Shown: positions 21,074-32,465, counted from the stretch's first letter. The stretch is DNA of 64,000 nt from Branchiostoma lanceolatum (GCF_035083965.1 NC_089724.1:2632501-2696500), one strand, 5' to 3'. Numbers and translations: made by a program. The notes: generated by a model from the sequence alone, not told the origin.

Positions 21074-21488
21074 AACCCAGTACTGAATTGCAGAGAATGT
21101 GACTATAAGACATGTAAGCTCATACAGAAACTGACAAAAGGCAAAAACCAAGTGGAGAGAGTGTGCCTTCAAGACAGAGTACGGGATTAAAAAATGCAGC
21201 TAGGATCTCACACATGAAGAACAGGCCATTCCAGTGTGGGTAATGTGACTATAAGACATGCCAGGAAGAATTTGATGAATCAAGTTAGACTCCAGCTTGG
21301 ACCGTCTTTTTCACCGTTTGTTTAGGTGTGTGTATCGGCCTTCCTTTTAACCATGGTCTAATCTACCAAGTTTGGATGGTGGACAAAACATTAAAAAAAC
21401 AGGAAACTAAAGGTTTACTACTTACTACTACTACTGTAGTACTAAAGATGAATGAAAACACCAAAAAATATGTCTAAATAGAGTGTGA

Positions 21489-21760
21489 GCAAAACGTCTG
21501 CTTGGAGAGTGGAGAAACCCTTTGCCTATGGTGAATGTACATGTAGGACCCTCAGCAAGCCCTACGAGTCTAACTTTTTTTTCTGATTGCCTGTCAGTTC
21601 TGTCGCACTCGGTTTCTGAGGCCAGGAGTCAAGAAACCGCGTACAATAGAACTGAGATGCAATCAGGGAAAAAGTTAGACTTTCTTGATGTTTTTATCGG
21701 GCTTGCTGAGGGCATGTACATTCCACATAGGCGAAGGATTTATCTAGTCTCCAAGCAGAG
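21489..21760. repeat. MITE with CTCCAAGCAGA ends in the 3' flank of E
   Basis: The left arm begins TCTGCTTGGAGAGTGG and the right arm ends CTCCAAGCAGA. The arms (about 80 bp) pair over CCTATG..GAATGTACATG, CCTCAGCAAGCCC and GTCTAACTTTTT. The left half also lies behind B (about 7820-7910) and C (about 15720-15800). Confidence 0.75.
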
Positions 21761-22829
21761 GTTAGGTTAGAAAAAAAATCAAAATTCGTAGAGGCTGCCA
21801 AGGAGGTTGTGGGGAAAGGCTTCTCTTCCCCCACAGGACAGTTCGGCAGAGTACTTAGACCTTAAGGCCGCAGAACACAGTATTAATGGGCGACCCCCGT
21901 GGACAATAGTAGTTTGGGTATGAAGTAGTGCGTCACATTGCTTGAAAAGGCCATATTTTTTCTTCTGTGCACGTTAGCGAGGCTGAAACTGTGGTGAATG
22001 GTAGAGGAAAACGTCAGTTTTGAGACTGTAGGAGTTGGATTACGATGTTTGTTCTTTGCCTGAATATTGTTACCACCCGACTACTGTGAGTCGGCTGCAG
22101 TGCAATGGGGTCATATCAAAGTGGCTTTTAAAAGAGAACGAGCCAGCAAATTTAAGCTCATTTTCGTCATTGTTTTTGCCTGATAGTCTCTCAATAGATG
22201 CGATTTCCTTTCATACTATTCCCCATTTTTATAGCAGGAAAACGGTGTATACTATGTGCAATTGTGTATGTCAAGTGAATACTACTTCTGTTGTTACCTA
22301 CAGTCTGAAAATGACTGGTATAGGTTTTATATCCACGTTAACGGTGCAGTTGTACCTTGGGCAGCAAGGGGGAGCCGTTGGATGGACACCACAATCACAC
22401 CATGTACCATCATATGACTCCAGACAACTCAAGTAGGTATGAAGAAAGAACAAGATTAAATGATTTTCTGTTCATCATTCTACAGCATCTCTTTTAAATA
22501 AATAAAAAATTGACTTTTGAGACATCGTCTTTAATTTGTGGGCATGACTTTGTGATTTGGCACCGTTTTTTAAAAAATCGCTTAAAATAAAAGTACATAC
22601 AGGAAGACAACTAAAAATAACAGATATTTTTCTACGTGTGCGACAAAGTAGCTTGTTGTTTTTACAACAATATGTTACAGCAAGGAGGTTATATATACTA
22701 TATAACCTCCTTGGTCTTTTACTGCAGTTTCAAGACATCTTTAAGACTTCCTTCAAGAGACTCTTGAAGTAACGGAAATGAACTAAACGAACGGACACGG
22801 ACCATGAACCAGCTTTCGCCCTACTTTAT
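21761..22829. other. Intergenic, no gene recognised
   Basis: A 133-codon open frame (22035-22436) starting MDYDVCSLPEYC has no recognisable domain, and nothing around it looks like splice structure. Near 22690-22710 there is a perfect short palindrome (AGGAGGTTATATATACTATATAACCTCC). Confidence 0.35.
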
Positions 22830-23041
22830 GTTGTATGTTGTAGAAATTGTATATTGTTGTACCATAAATATGTAATGATATATGTTGATAGAGTTATTAG
22901 GACTCAAATGACTGTGTATCTCTGTTATATTGTATCTGACCCTTACCTCTTCCCTCATGACCTCAATGAAAAGCGGCCTGCGTGCCGATTTGAGCTTATC
23001 ATGAATAAACAAAGGTTCAAACAAACAAACAAACAAACAGT
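22830..23041 (+). repeat. 3' tail of a non-LTR retrotransposon
   Basis: A stretch rich in CTGTGTATCTCTGTTATATTG and CTCAATGAAAAGCGGCCTGC ends in AATAAACAAAGGTTC and a short (CAAA)n tail, as LINE 3' ends do. The coding part is missing (5' truncated). Confidence 0.6.
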
Positions 23042-23049
23042 ACCTGACA

Positions 23050-23389
23050 ACCAGGGGTAAGGTCAGGGGTTATCTTTCAGGGACTGATCTCGTACCCAGA
23101 GCTCAACCTTGTGTTTCGAAGATACAAACTTTCTAATTCTTGTAACAGAGATGCTACACTAACGTTATGTTGAGTACAATGATAAACTGACACGCATTAC
23201 CCGTATAACCCAACAGGGTACAGCGGGTAATACACCAACAATCACACTGTCCTGGACACGAGACCACATCTTGACCTTTGACCCTTATCAGGCGGGGTGA
23301 TGAGAAGCGCGCGTTCTAAAAGTTCTAAACTCGGCCGTTTTCAGGGATTTTGAGTTTATTCTGCACGTCCACATCAGGAGGTATTGCAG
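23050..23389 (+). promoter_or_regulatory. Promoter and non-coding exon 1 of ZNF F
   Basis: Family 5' block. Perfect DR1 site TGACCTTTGACCC at 23272-23284, then CTTATCAGGCGGGG. Exon 1 ends at 23389 in ATTGCAG before GTAACATA. The retroposon tail directly upstream cuts the block off at about 23045. Confidence 0.6.
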
Positions 23390-24110
23390 GTAACATAGTG
23401 CTAAACTATATGTGTGTGAATGAAGAGTTAAAAAGTTGATTTGAATGAATTTTCGCTGTTTTACGGACTTCTCTTTTTGGCGGGCTACCAGGGGTGGGAG
23501 GGGGGCATGCACAACAACAACGATATTATTGATATGCAATTTTATAATTTTCTTGACTTCTCGAGCACACATTGCCTTTTTCAAGAAGACAATAGCTAAG
23601 GGGATTTTTTTAGTGCTGTTTGTGTGTGGATCTGGCTTAATTTCAGTACATTTCGCATGTTTCTAGTACTAGTAGTACTACACCTTTCCAGTATAGCACT
23701 TTTTGGCAGTGCCTCAGGGGCGATACTAGTTCATGTAGTAACATACGAAGATAAGAAACTTAAAGCCTAAATAAACTAACCAATAATTCAACATTCATTC
23801 ACAAGCCTACCATCTTTGAAGACCACAGGTTACTTAAGAAATTGTTCAGCAACAGGTACCTGTCTACACAAACCATGAAAATGAGAGGGTCCTGTTATGT
23901 AATGTTATGTCATGTCATTAGCTACTCATTTATTGTTTCTTCAACTTGTAACTTCTCGTCCAGTCACCCAACAGATCATTAGCAGCCGTAAATGCAGTGT
24001 AACAGAAAGGTGATGACAAAGAAAAAAAAAGAATGTGTGCAAAAGACAAGGTGTATGTTGTTAAACTTGAAATACTTGCAAATTTGTGCATTTTGTTTTG
24101 CAGTTTGTAA

Positions 24111-25535
24111 ATGGCAGCAGCCGGCAGCGACCTTCATCAGGACAATGTGACCTCGTCAAGCTCCGAAGGTGAAGACAAAATCAAAATGGCAGCAAGTGAG
24201 GAGAAGCCCTTTGCCTGTGAGGAGTGTGAGTACAGGACAACTCGCAAGGGCGACCTGGAAAGGCATGTGAAGACTCACACAGGTACCGGTGAGAAGCCCT
24301 TCATGTGTGGAGAATGTGGCTATCGGGCGGCCTGCAAGAGTAATATGGACATCCACGTGAGAATTCACACTGGGGAGAGGCCCTTTGCTTGCCAGGAATG
24401 CGAATACAGAGCAGCTAGCAAGACCAGCCTTGTCCAGCACATGAAGAATCACACATTTATGTGTGGAGAATGTGGGTATCGGGCAACCTGCAAGAGCAAA
24501 ATGGACATCCATGTGAGAAATCACACTGTGGAGAAGCATTTTGCCTGCGGGCAATGTGACTACAGGGCTACTAGCAAGAGCAATCTAGACCAGCACCTGG
24601 AAACTCACACAGACAGTTTGAAAAGACACATGGAAACTCACAATCATGCAGAAGAAAAACCCTCCAAATGTGAGAAATGTGGCTACAAGTACAAGACAGA
24701 TCTAGACAAGGTGGGCCACACTGGCCCCTTTATGTGTGCAGAGTGTGGTTACAGGACTTCATGCAAGTTTGTCATTGACATGCACTTACTGACCCACAGA
24801 AGGACCCACAGAAGTAAGTGTGACCGCTGTGGCCTCGTGACAGATACTGTCACTCACTACGGCCCGTTTATGTGTGCAGAATGTGGTTACAGGGTTTCCT
24901 GCAAGTTTGCCATCGACACCCACATGAAAACCCACACCACCTGCAAAAGCTGCGGGTACAAAACAACCGACAAGGCTGAAATGCTCGCCCACAAGGCAAA
25001 CTGCGATGTTAAGCCACATCCGTGTGGAGAATGCGACTTTCGGGCATCCACAAAGTTTCAATTGGATCGACACATGAAAACTCACACAACTGAGAAGAAA
25101 ACTTTTATGTGTGATAAGTGTGGCTTTTTGACACCATTCAGTAATACAATGAGTAGTCATATGATAACTCACCTGCAGGAAAAACCGTTCAAATGTGAGG
25201 AATGCGACTTTAGAACAGCTAGAAAGGGCAGCTTAAATAGACATTTGGCTACTCACACAGGTAAAAAGCCATTTAAGTGTGAAGAATGTGATTTTAAGGC
25301 AGCGATAAAGGGTCGCTTACTAAGACATATAGAAACTCACAACAGCACACGAAAGAAGCCATTCCAGTGTGGGCAATGTGACTTCAAGACGGCTACAAAG
25401 TACACCTTACAACGTCACATGACAACCCACACAGGAGAGAGACCCTATGCCTGTGATAAATGTGACTACAGGGCGGCTCAACAGGGTACATTAAAGATGC
25501 ACATGGAAACTCACAAAAAGGCCAAGTCGTCCTAA
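24111..25535 (+). CDS. C2H2 zinc-finger protein F, 13 canonical fingers
   Basis: 474 codons, ATG 7 nt after TTTTGTTTTGCAG. N-terminus MAAAGSDLHQDNVTSSSSEG. Five canonical fingers come first, one linker being shortened (KNHTFMCGEC). The full non-canonical module follows: KCEKCGYKYKTDLDKVGHTG, KCDRCGLVTDTVTHYGPF (only about 8 residues between the second Cys and His) and a C2HC finger CKSCGYKTTDKAEMLAHKANC-type. Interleaved with these are ordinary fingers, and six more end the protein (last: YACDKCDYRAAQQGTL..). It closes with KKAKSS. This is the best intact example of the family. Expected role: nuclear DNA-binding protein. Confidence 0.95.
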   Translation: MAAAGSDLHQDNVTSSSSEGEDKIKMAASEEKPFACEECEYRTTRKGDLERHVKTHTGTGEKPFMCGECGYRAACKSNMDIHVRIHTGERPFACQECEYRAASKTSLVQHMKNHTFMCGECGYRATCKSKMDIHVRNHTVEKHFACGQCDYRATSKSNLDQHLETHTDSLKRHMETHNHAEEKPSKCEKCGYKYKTDLDKVGHTGPFMCAECGYRTSCKFVIDMHLLTHRRTHRSKCDRCGLVTDTVTHYGPFMCAECGYRVSCKFAIDTHMKTHTTCKSCGYKTTDKAEMLAHKANCDVKPHPCGECDFRASTKFQLDRHMKTHTTEKKTFMCDKCGFLTPFSNTMSSHMITHLQEKPFKCEECDFRTARKGSLNRHLATHTGKKPFKCEECDFKAAIKGRLLRHIETHNSTRKKPFQCGQCDFKTATKYTLQRHMTTHTGERPYACDKCDYRAAQQGTLKMHMETHKKAKSS

Positions 25536-25675
25536 GACTGTTAAATAGCATCTATGTTAGTTTGCTTTGCAATTTTCCAAAAAGGAGGAAAGATCCTATT
25601 TTACTGTATATTTTCTTTTGACTGTTCGTCTTTGTTGACAGAAGTTATTCTAAATCAAAGTTGAGCATCAAATTG

Positions 25676-25765
25676 CCAACACAAAAATAGGACTTACCCA
25701 AATTTTCGACCTATTTTTCCTTGACAAAGGCTGGAGCTGATCAGTCAAAAATTTGGGTAAGTCAG
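25676..25765. repeat. Inverted repeat with GACTTACCCAAATTTT arms
   Basis: GACTTACCCAAATTTTCGA at the left is mirrored by AAAAATTTGGGTAAGTC at the right. A related left arm occurs at about 47508-47543. Part of a dispersed repeat. Confidence 0.7.
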
Positions 25766-26128
25766 AGCAATTTATTCTCTTCTTACCTGGAAACGGAACC
25801 TATTGTAGATGCCCATTCTTTTTCGTCCTTAGATTGTTTTCTATACTAAGTAGCAGTTCTTTGAATAGTCACTTGTTCCACCATTGTTAACTTGCACTGT
25901 CTGTATACGTATACGTTTTTCTATACATTGTTTCATAATGCAATTAGCCCTCGCGGACAATAATCAAAAAAATTGTTAATGAATAATATGAATTGACATT
26001 TTGTTTGGTTTGAGTGAAGTTTTAGAGGAAGCAGTTGTTTTCTACTTTGACCCATTGTTGTGTAGCCTAGTTATTAAACCAAAGAAATTACTTCTTTGAC
26101 TGCAAATGTAACCTAAAGTAAACCATGT

Positions 26129-26450
26129 AAAAGGGGCCCCAGGCAATATTAGGGCCTGAAAAAAGGATTTTGAAAGTCAATCTATTTAGTCATTTCTATA
26201 CACGTCCATGATGGAAAAAATATGCGGTCGTTGTTATATGAGAACTCACTGAAAATTGCGCTGGGATTTTTGTAGGCTTGCTAAACTACGGTGATCTTTA
26301 TACGGCACGTTTTTGCACGGTTTTAAAATGCTCAACGTATGAAGTTATAACGCAAATGAGCTAAACAGTGTTTAACTTTAAGTTAGTAAATGTCACTACC
26401 ATAAAGATTTTCAGCATTTTTTCTATTTCCATTTTTTTAGCCCATATACG
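26129..26450. repeat. Dispersed repeat, AAGCAATATTAGGGCCC family, copy 1
   Basis: Shares, in order, TTTGAAAGTC, ATTTAGTCATTTCTATACA, GTCCATGATG, GAGAACTCACTGAAAAT, GGTTTTAAAATGCTCAA and TCAGCATTTTTT with the copies at 38895-39256 and 49321-49614. The better copies end in inverted GGCAACC..AAGCAATATTAGGGCCC sequences, so this is a MITE-type family. Confidence 0.75.
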
Positions 26451-26473
26451 CGTGAAGGGTGAAGGGGGCGTGA

Positions 26474-26603
26474 GATAATCTCTAAGCAGATTGAACAGTT
26501 ACAAAGAGCGCATCCAACCTGCAAAAAAAGTTTGTATTGCAACAAAATTTCTCTTACAAGTTTGATACGGTCTTTGCAACCATTAGATCTGCTTGGAGAT
26601 TAG
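26474..26603. repeat. Short element with TAATCTCYAAGCAGAT inverted ends
   Basis: TAATCTCTAAGCAGAT at the left, ATCTGCTTGGAGATTA at the right. The ends resemble those of the hairpins at 27386 and 28346. Confidence 0.6.
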
Positions 26604-26844
26604 GCTTTACATTGTATTGTATTGTAACTGAACCTAAATTTGATTTGTCGCAAATGAACTGTCCGATGTTTTTTTGTTTTTTTTTGCGCTCGCAGTTAAG
26701 GCATGGTCTTCTAAGGAGTTACAAGCTAATTAGTAACCGACAGTTAAAGTGTCGAGGATTCTCATGGATCACATGACCTTACGAATTAAGACACGCGAGA
26801 TTTAACGTGATCTTGGAGAACGCTGTGCAGACCAAATGCCCACA

Positions 26845-26966
26845 GCGGTTCGACAGGAAAAATTATGATGCAACGTTTACTTAACATCCAACAAAAACCT
26901 AGGTTTTCTGTTGTTTTCGGTCTGAGGTTTGGTAAACGTTGCATCATAACTTTTCCCGTTGAACAA
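26845..26966. repeat. Hairpin MITE
   Basis: The GTTCGACAGGAAAAATTATG..CAACGTTTAC arm is mirrored by GTAAACGTTGCATCATAAC..CCCGTTGAAC. The loop is about 50 bp. Confidence 0.75.
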
Positions 26967-27039
26967 GACATCTTTTTCGTCTAAACATTTGGGACTATAG
27001 ACGGGATATTATCCTTATTTATGCGAACACGACCTTATA

Positions 27040-27210
27040 TGGTACGTTTTTCTGAATCCCTATGCACGCAGGCGCAGTACGTTCAGGTGACGTGCTCTGC
27101 GCAGACCGGATGCGCACGGCGGTTCGACAGGATCGGGCGGAAGTTTGGAACTCGCGCGATCTCGAGGACTTTACTGACATTTGGATTCCATTCTGCACAT
27201 CCATATTAAA
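27040..27210 (+). promoter_or_regulatory. Putative promoter and exon 1 of ZNF G
   Basis: Only the end of the family block is recognisable: ATTCTGCACATCCATATTAAA before GTAGGTAAAC (donor at 27211), and GGGAAGGTGGGGGGCATACACAAC in the intron (about 27350). No DR1 site is seen; a GC-rich stretch (27060-27160) replaces that part. Confidence 0.45.
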
Positions 27211-27385
27211 GTAGGTAAACATCTGTAAAACGTTTGTGTGTGTGTGTGTGTAAAATCTATAGAGCTGGAAATTGTATGATAGAATTTTTGGCTGTACCAG
27301 GGTTGGTTTCCTTCAGAGTCGCAAAATAGTATTGTTGTGGCTACCAAGATGGGAAGGTGGGGGGCATACACAACCCCCTTTATAT

Positions 27386-27583
27386 TCTCCAAGCAGATCT
27401 CCACGGTGCACCGAAAATCGTATATGCTAGCCAGAGAAGCTCTAGTCAGCCAGATAAGAGCCAGTCAGCCAGATATAGATAAGCTCTTATCTGGCTGACT
27501 GGAGCTTCTCTGGCTGACTGGAGCTTCTCTGGCTAGCATACTAAGTATACGATTTTTGTGCACCGTTTAGATCTGCTTGGAGA
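27386..27583. repeat. Long hairpin MITE, CTCCAAGCAGATCT ends
   Basis: Near-palindrome of about 198 bp. Ends TCTCCAAGCAGATCT / AGATCTGCTTGGAGA; the centre repeats CAGCCAGATAAG words in both orientations. Lies in intron 1 of G. Confidence 0.85.
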
Positions 27584-27639
27584 TTACCTCCTTTATACTA
27601 GTACTCGGGGCCAGAGGAAACAGCTTTGTTTTGTCTGTG

Positions 27640-27970
27640 CAATAACTTTTTGCACACGCGGCCGGTAAACCGCATCAGTTTAGTACTGAAGAGTACAGGT
27701 TGCATGTCAAGACAAATTTATTTGATTAGCTCACACCGGGAAGGACTCTTTTCGATGTGTTTGATTGGTGGGTTCTTTTACGTGCTCGAGGTGTAGCTCC
27801 CCTCCAACACGAGTCCTCCATAATTTAACGTCGGGTCCGAGGGACGTCCCTAACCGAAGCTAGGTCCTCATTTCCGAGTGAAGTGAGAAAATTCGTTTAA
27901 AGTGCCTTTCCCAAGTGCACAACGTCAACAGAACGTGCCGGTCCCGAGATGTACCCAAGTCTTGCCTCTG
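27640..27970 (-). repeat. SINE-like repeat
   Basis: Shares GGTAAACCGC, ACTGAAGAGTACA, TTTATTTGAT, CTCACACCGGGAAGGA and GGGTTCTTT with 54725-54935. The second part (CCTAACCGAAGCTAGGTCC.. and AAGTGCCTTTCCCAAG) is like the tRNA-SINE bodies. Confidence 0.6.
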
Positions 27971-28345
27971 AAGGCATTTTTGTCCCGATCTTTGCTGCGC
28001 TATTTCCCTGTATTATCTGTCGGGGTTTGCGTGCAAACTACAATGTGGTAAAAATAGCCATGTCGATGAAGAAAATCAAGATGGCGACAGCGTGGTCTTC
28101 TTTTGTTTTGTTTTGACATTGTTGGGTTTGGTGTGAATGAGGGGTGTGAAAATGTACCCCCTTCGCATCGTGATAATCCAAGGCTTAGGATAATAAAATT
28201 TGAAAGGATAGAAATAAACAAACAAAAAACCTGGACATGTTCAAAGACAGTAGTCTCTGCCAGACTAACCGCGCCGGCTATAGGGAGAACATTTGCCGGG
28301 GGACTTTGGCTATGGAGGGTAACATTCGCAGCCGCAGTTATGCTA

Positions 28346-28537
28346 CTCTCCAAGCAGAGGAGTGGGTCCGACAGGTTTTTGGAGTGTTTTTAGGCGTTTT
28401 TGTCGGGCTATCTACTTTGTCATGGTTTCTTTATCTCTGGTTATAGAGATAAAGAAACCATGACAAAGTATATAGCCCGACAAAAACGCCTAAAAACACA
28501 CTAAAAACCTGCCGGACCCACTCCTCTGCTTGGAGAG
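28346..28537. repeat. Hairpin MITE, CTCTCCAAGCAGAGG ends
   Basis: Nearly perfect palindrome of 192 bp. Ends CTCTCCAAGCAGAGG and the complement, flanked by TA on both sides. Arms contain GTGGGTCCGACAGG and GGCGTTTTTGTCGGGCTA. The copy at 61340-61540 shares the arms. Lies in intron 1 of G. Confidence 0.9.
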
Positions 28538-29015
28538 TAATATTGGACCCTATCTCCGTAGCCGACTCCCTTCATACAGTTGACTCTATTTTGGCCAATT
28601 TTTACTATTTTCCCAGCGACCCGCGGATGCCTACAAAGACATGATGCATGTGGTTAAGTAACTCAGCCGTAATGTAATGTAACTTTGTAAGTTGTGTATG
28701 TCTGCGGCGGATGGGTCCGTATTAGCCCATTCATAGGGGTAAGGTCCCCTGGCTTGTACACAGTTGTCGCAGTTCTTGTCTCGACCATTGTCTCGATTTG
28801 CATAACAATGTCCAAACGGGTTTGTTTACGTCTCAAGGGCCTTCAACTTTGACACTGCACATGCATATTCGAATCTAGGAGTCATCCAAAAAAGTCCCAA
28901 ATTTTTTTGTTCTTGGTAAATAAAATCTAGCCTTTAAATGATATAATTTACCAACAGAGATTGACTTTTATGCCAAGTAATGGACGTTTGCGTATTTTGT
29001 TTTGCAGTTTATAAG

Positions 29016-30670
29016 ATGGCATCAGGCAGCAGTGACCTTCATCAAGACAAGGTCATGTCAAGCTTCGACCCTGGCGAAGACACAATGGCAGCAACGAGCT
29101 TTGAGGCCCAGGAGAACCAACACAGCCAGTACTCTAAAACGTCCATGAAGACTCACACGGGTGAGAAACCCTTCATGTGTGGTGAATGTGGCTATCGGGC
29201 ACCCAGCAAGAGCAAAATGGACAACCATATGAGAATTCACACTGGAGAGAAACCATTCGCCTGCGGGCAATGTGACTACAGGGCAGCCCAGAAGGGAAGT
29301 CTCCACTACCACATGAAGACCCACACAGGCGAGAAACCCTTCGCGTGTGAGGAGTGTGGGTACAGATCTGCTCTTAAGGGCAACTTGGAGAAGCACCGTA
29401 AGAAAATGCACTCAAATAAACAACTATCAGATCAACACACAGGAGTACAAGGGAGACCATATATCTGTGGGGAGTGTCAGTATAAGACGATCCGCAAGGG
29501 GGACTTCGACAGGCACATAGATACTCACAGAAAGATCCACGTGAAGACAAACACGGATGAGATGCCCTTCATGTGCGGTGAATGTGGCTATCGGGCACCC
29601 AGCAAGAGCAAAATGGACAACCATATGAGAATTCACACTGGAGAGAAACCCTTTGCCTGCGGGCAATGCGACTATAGAGCAGCCCAGAAGGGGAGTCTAG
29701 ACTACCACATGAAGACCCACACAGGCGAGAAACCCTTCGCGTGCGAGGAGTGTGGGTACAGATCTGCTCTTAAGGGCAACTTGGAGAAGCACCGTAAGAA
29801 AATGCACTCAGGTAAGCGACTATCAGATCAACACACAGCAGTTAGCGGGAGACCCTACGCATGTGGGGAGTGTCAGTATAGCACCGTCCGCAAGGGGGAC
29901 TTCGACAGACGTATAGACACTCACAGACGGACCCAGCCAAACAGATGTAACAGGTGCGGCCTCGTGACGTACAATGCGGCTCACTACGGCCCGTTTATGT
30001 GTGCAGAATGTGGTTACAGGGCATCCTGCAAGTTTGCCATCGACACGCACATGGAAACGCACACCTTCTGCAAAGACTGTGGGTACAAAACAGCCGACAA
30101 GGCCGAAATGCTCGCGCATAAAACAAACTGCGCTGCGATGTCAAACCACATCCGTGTGGAGAATGCAACTTCAGGGCAGCTACAAAGAATGACTTGGACC
30201 GACACATGAAAACTCACACAGCTGAGAAGAAATCTTTCATGTGTGATAAGTGCGGCTTTACAACACCACACAAGTATTCCCTGAGTTGCCATATGAAAAC
30301 CCACATGCAGGAAAAACCATTCAAATGTGAGGAATGCGACTTTAGTACAGCTTTGAAAGGTAGCTTAACAATACATATCAGGGCGACTCACACAGCGGAG
30401 AAACCGTTTAAGTGTGAAGAATGTGATTTTAAGACGGCAAGAAAGGATCTCTTGAAAAGACATGCAGAGACTCACAGCAACACGCGAAACAAGCCATTCC
30501 AGTGTGAGCAATGTGACTATAGGGCAGCAAGAAAGGATCAGTTAGACCGTCACATGACAACCCACACAGGAGAGAGACCCTACGCCTGTGATAAATGTGA
30601 CTATAGGGCGGCTCAGCAGGGTACTTTAAAGAAACACATGGAAACTCACCAAAGCCTAGGGACAAATTGA
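29016..30670 (+). CDS. C2H2 zinc-finger protein G, frame broken near the end
   Basis: ATG at 29016, 8 nt after TATTTTGTTTTGCAG. N-terminus MASGSSDLHQDKVMSSFDPG. A block of four fingers (FMCGECGYRAPSKSKMDN.., FACGQCDYRAAQKGSL.., FACEECGYRSALKGNL.., YxCGECQY..) is present twice. In the second copy the last finger has DFDRRIDTH instead of DFDRHIDTH, so a zinc ligand is lost. The non-canonical module follows (NRCNRCGLVTYNAAHYGPF, C2HC finger). At 30128-30137 CTGCG stands twice. This 5-bp tandem duplication shifts the frame, so the first frame stops at 30209 while six more fingers continue in another frame to the stop at 30670. Real mutation or assembly error cannot be told apart here. Confidence 0.85.
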
Positions 30671-32099
30671 TCGTATGGATATGTACCTAAACGTAACATC
30701 ATGTACCGGTACAGAGGCTTGCGTACCCGACCTATTTGACAAGGTAACCCGTGGTCTTCAATGATGATAGAAATCTGAAGAAACACTTAACATGATGTTT
30801 ATCTGGACTTATGGTATCTTAATTCTTAAGCAGAGAACCAGTACATGTGCTTATGAGCGGACCTCAATCAAAAAAATGTGCAATTTTCTCACGTTTTCCC
30901 TGGTAGGCTGTACCACGAAGATGAACACTAAAACTGAAAACTGAAGTTATTTGGCTGCAAAATTAATCTAAACCAAAAGCATATTGATAAGCAACTCATG
31001 CGGGCTTGTATATACACACGTGTGACAGGGGCTTAGGAAACGTAAAATACGTCAGCATGTATCTGTAGCTGGTATCATGCTACAAAGTGTCCTGTGGATA
31101 ACAATAGCAAAGGTCCCAAGGCTTCTCGTCGCAATCTGGTGGTAGTTGTTTTCGGCAATACGCACATAGAATAATAATAATGGTTTATTGGGTTCAAACA
31201 ATCAAACAGCGAAACACCACATGGCAGCCACAGGCTGAATTGCGTGGGTTATCGTTACAATAGTCGACCTTCGTATTAAAATATTAAGATGACTTACATA
31301 TAAATTGCTCACTTTTAACAGGTTAAAATAGCTTCAATAAAGCCTATGTTACTTACACGATATATAGAACATTTAAAATTTGACAAACAAGTATTAACGA
31401 AAGTACGACATCAAAGAATGGGCTGGAATTGACAATATATCAGATCACATGTTGTTTAACAACCGTATCATGTATGGAATTGCACTATATAACTAGAATA
31501 TAACTGTACTTAAATTGTTCCACAATTATAGGTTCCTCTTCTTAGTCGTTCTGTTTTTATCTAGAGTGTGTATGGTAAATATTGTTCTAACGAGTTTTCT
31601 CTATGTACTGTTGTATTATTTTAATTGTTGAAAGGGTTGATTGCTGGCAAGGACATAGAAATTTAATCGCATCTGGTTTAGAATCGTTGTGTAAGTCATG
31701 GAAATTGTACTGAGTGTAATTGCTAGTGTATGAATGAAATTGCACTGCATTCAGTACAATTGCGAAGTATTCGGTTAAATTTCTTTGGATGACCCAAATG
31801 AAAGACCTATGTGAATTTGTGTACAAATGTTTCAAGAAGAGAGAAGAGACTCTGTAGATTTAGATGGAACATAGCACAATGTTCCTTTTCTTTTACTTCA
31901 TGTTACCTAAATGCATTTAGCCCATGTTGGGCATGAATATGCAATAAAGGTCATTGTCATTGTCATTTTAATACAACTAGCGGGCACAGAATCATAATCA
32001 TTTTGAGGTCTCAAGAAGATGTACCAACACATACCAAGTATCAAGACAATCCATCTAGGCATTTTTTTAGTTATCTTGTTCACACACACGAACACTGAC
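30671..32099. other. Intergenic, retroposon tails only
   Basis: No gene seen. 31165 onward (AATAATAATGGTTTATTGGG) looks like the reversed 3' end of a retroposon. 31640-31980 ends in GCAATAAAGGTCATTGTCATTGTCATTTT, a LINE-type 3' tail on the plus strand. Confidence 0.45.
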
Positions 32100-32337
32100 G
32101 AAAACATTAACCTTCTCGAGAATGGAGCCCTGGAAATTAGATCATCAGGTAAGCGGCTGACCTTTAACCCTTCCCCTGCGACCTCGGTAGGGAGTGGTAG
32201 CCGAATGAACCGCGGTCGGTGACGGATTACAAAACGGATTTTCTCTGGAGCTGGGAGGGTTTTCCGTCGCGATAGAAGCAGTCAGATGATCCTAACAAGC
32301 TTCTGGACGTTATGAGTCGATTGTTACTCAGATAGCG
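32100..32337 (+). promoter_or_regulatory. Putative promoter and exon 1 of ZNF H
   Basis: A DR1-like word TGACCTTTAACCC (one change) is at 32158-32170. A donor GTGAGT follows exon 1 at 32338, and the intron soon has GGGTGGGAGGGGGG (about 32384), the tract that follows exon 1 in the other units. A stronger-looking alternative donor CAG/GTAAGC is at about 32148. The rest of the family block is not recognisable. Confidence 0.4.
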
Positions 32338-32465
32338 GTGAGTTTGATACGCCCAGACTTTGCATGTACATAGCGGACAATGTAGGGTGGGAGGGGGGCG
32401 GCCTGTAAAATGTCACGTACTTTTTCTTGTATACTGGACATGTAGTAGCCCCTACCAGGCTCCCC

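Noticed and set aside
22035-22436. 133-codon plus-strand frame as a gene
   Set aside because: No recognisable domain, no splice context and no paralogue in the window; kept only as a note.
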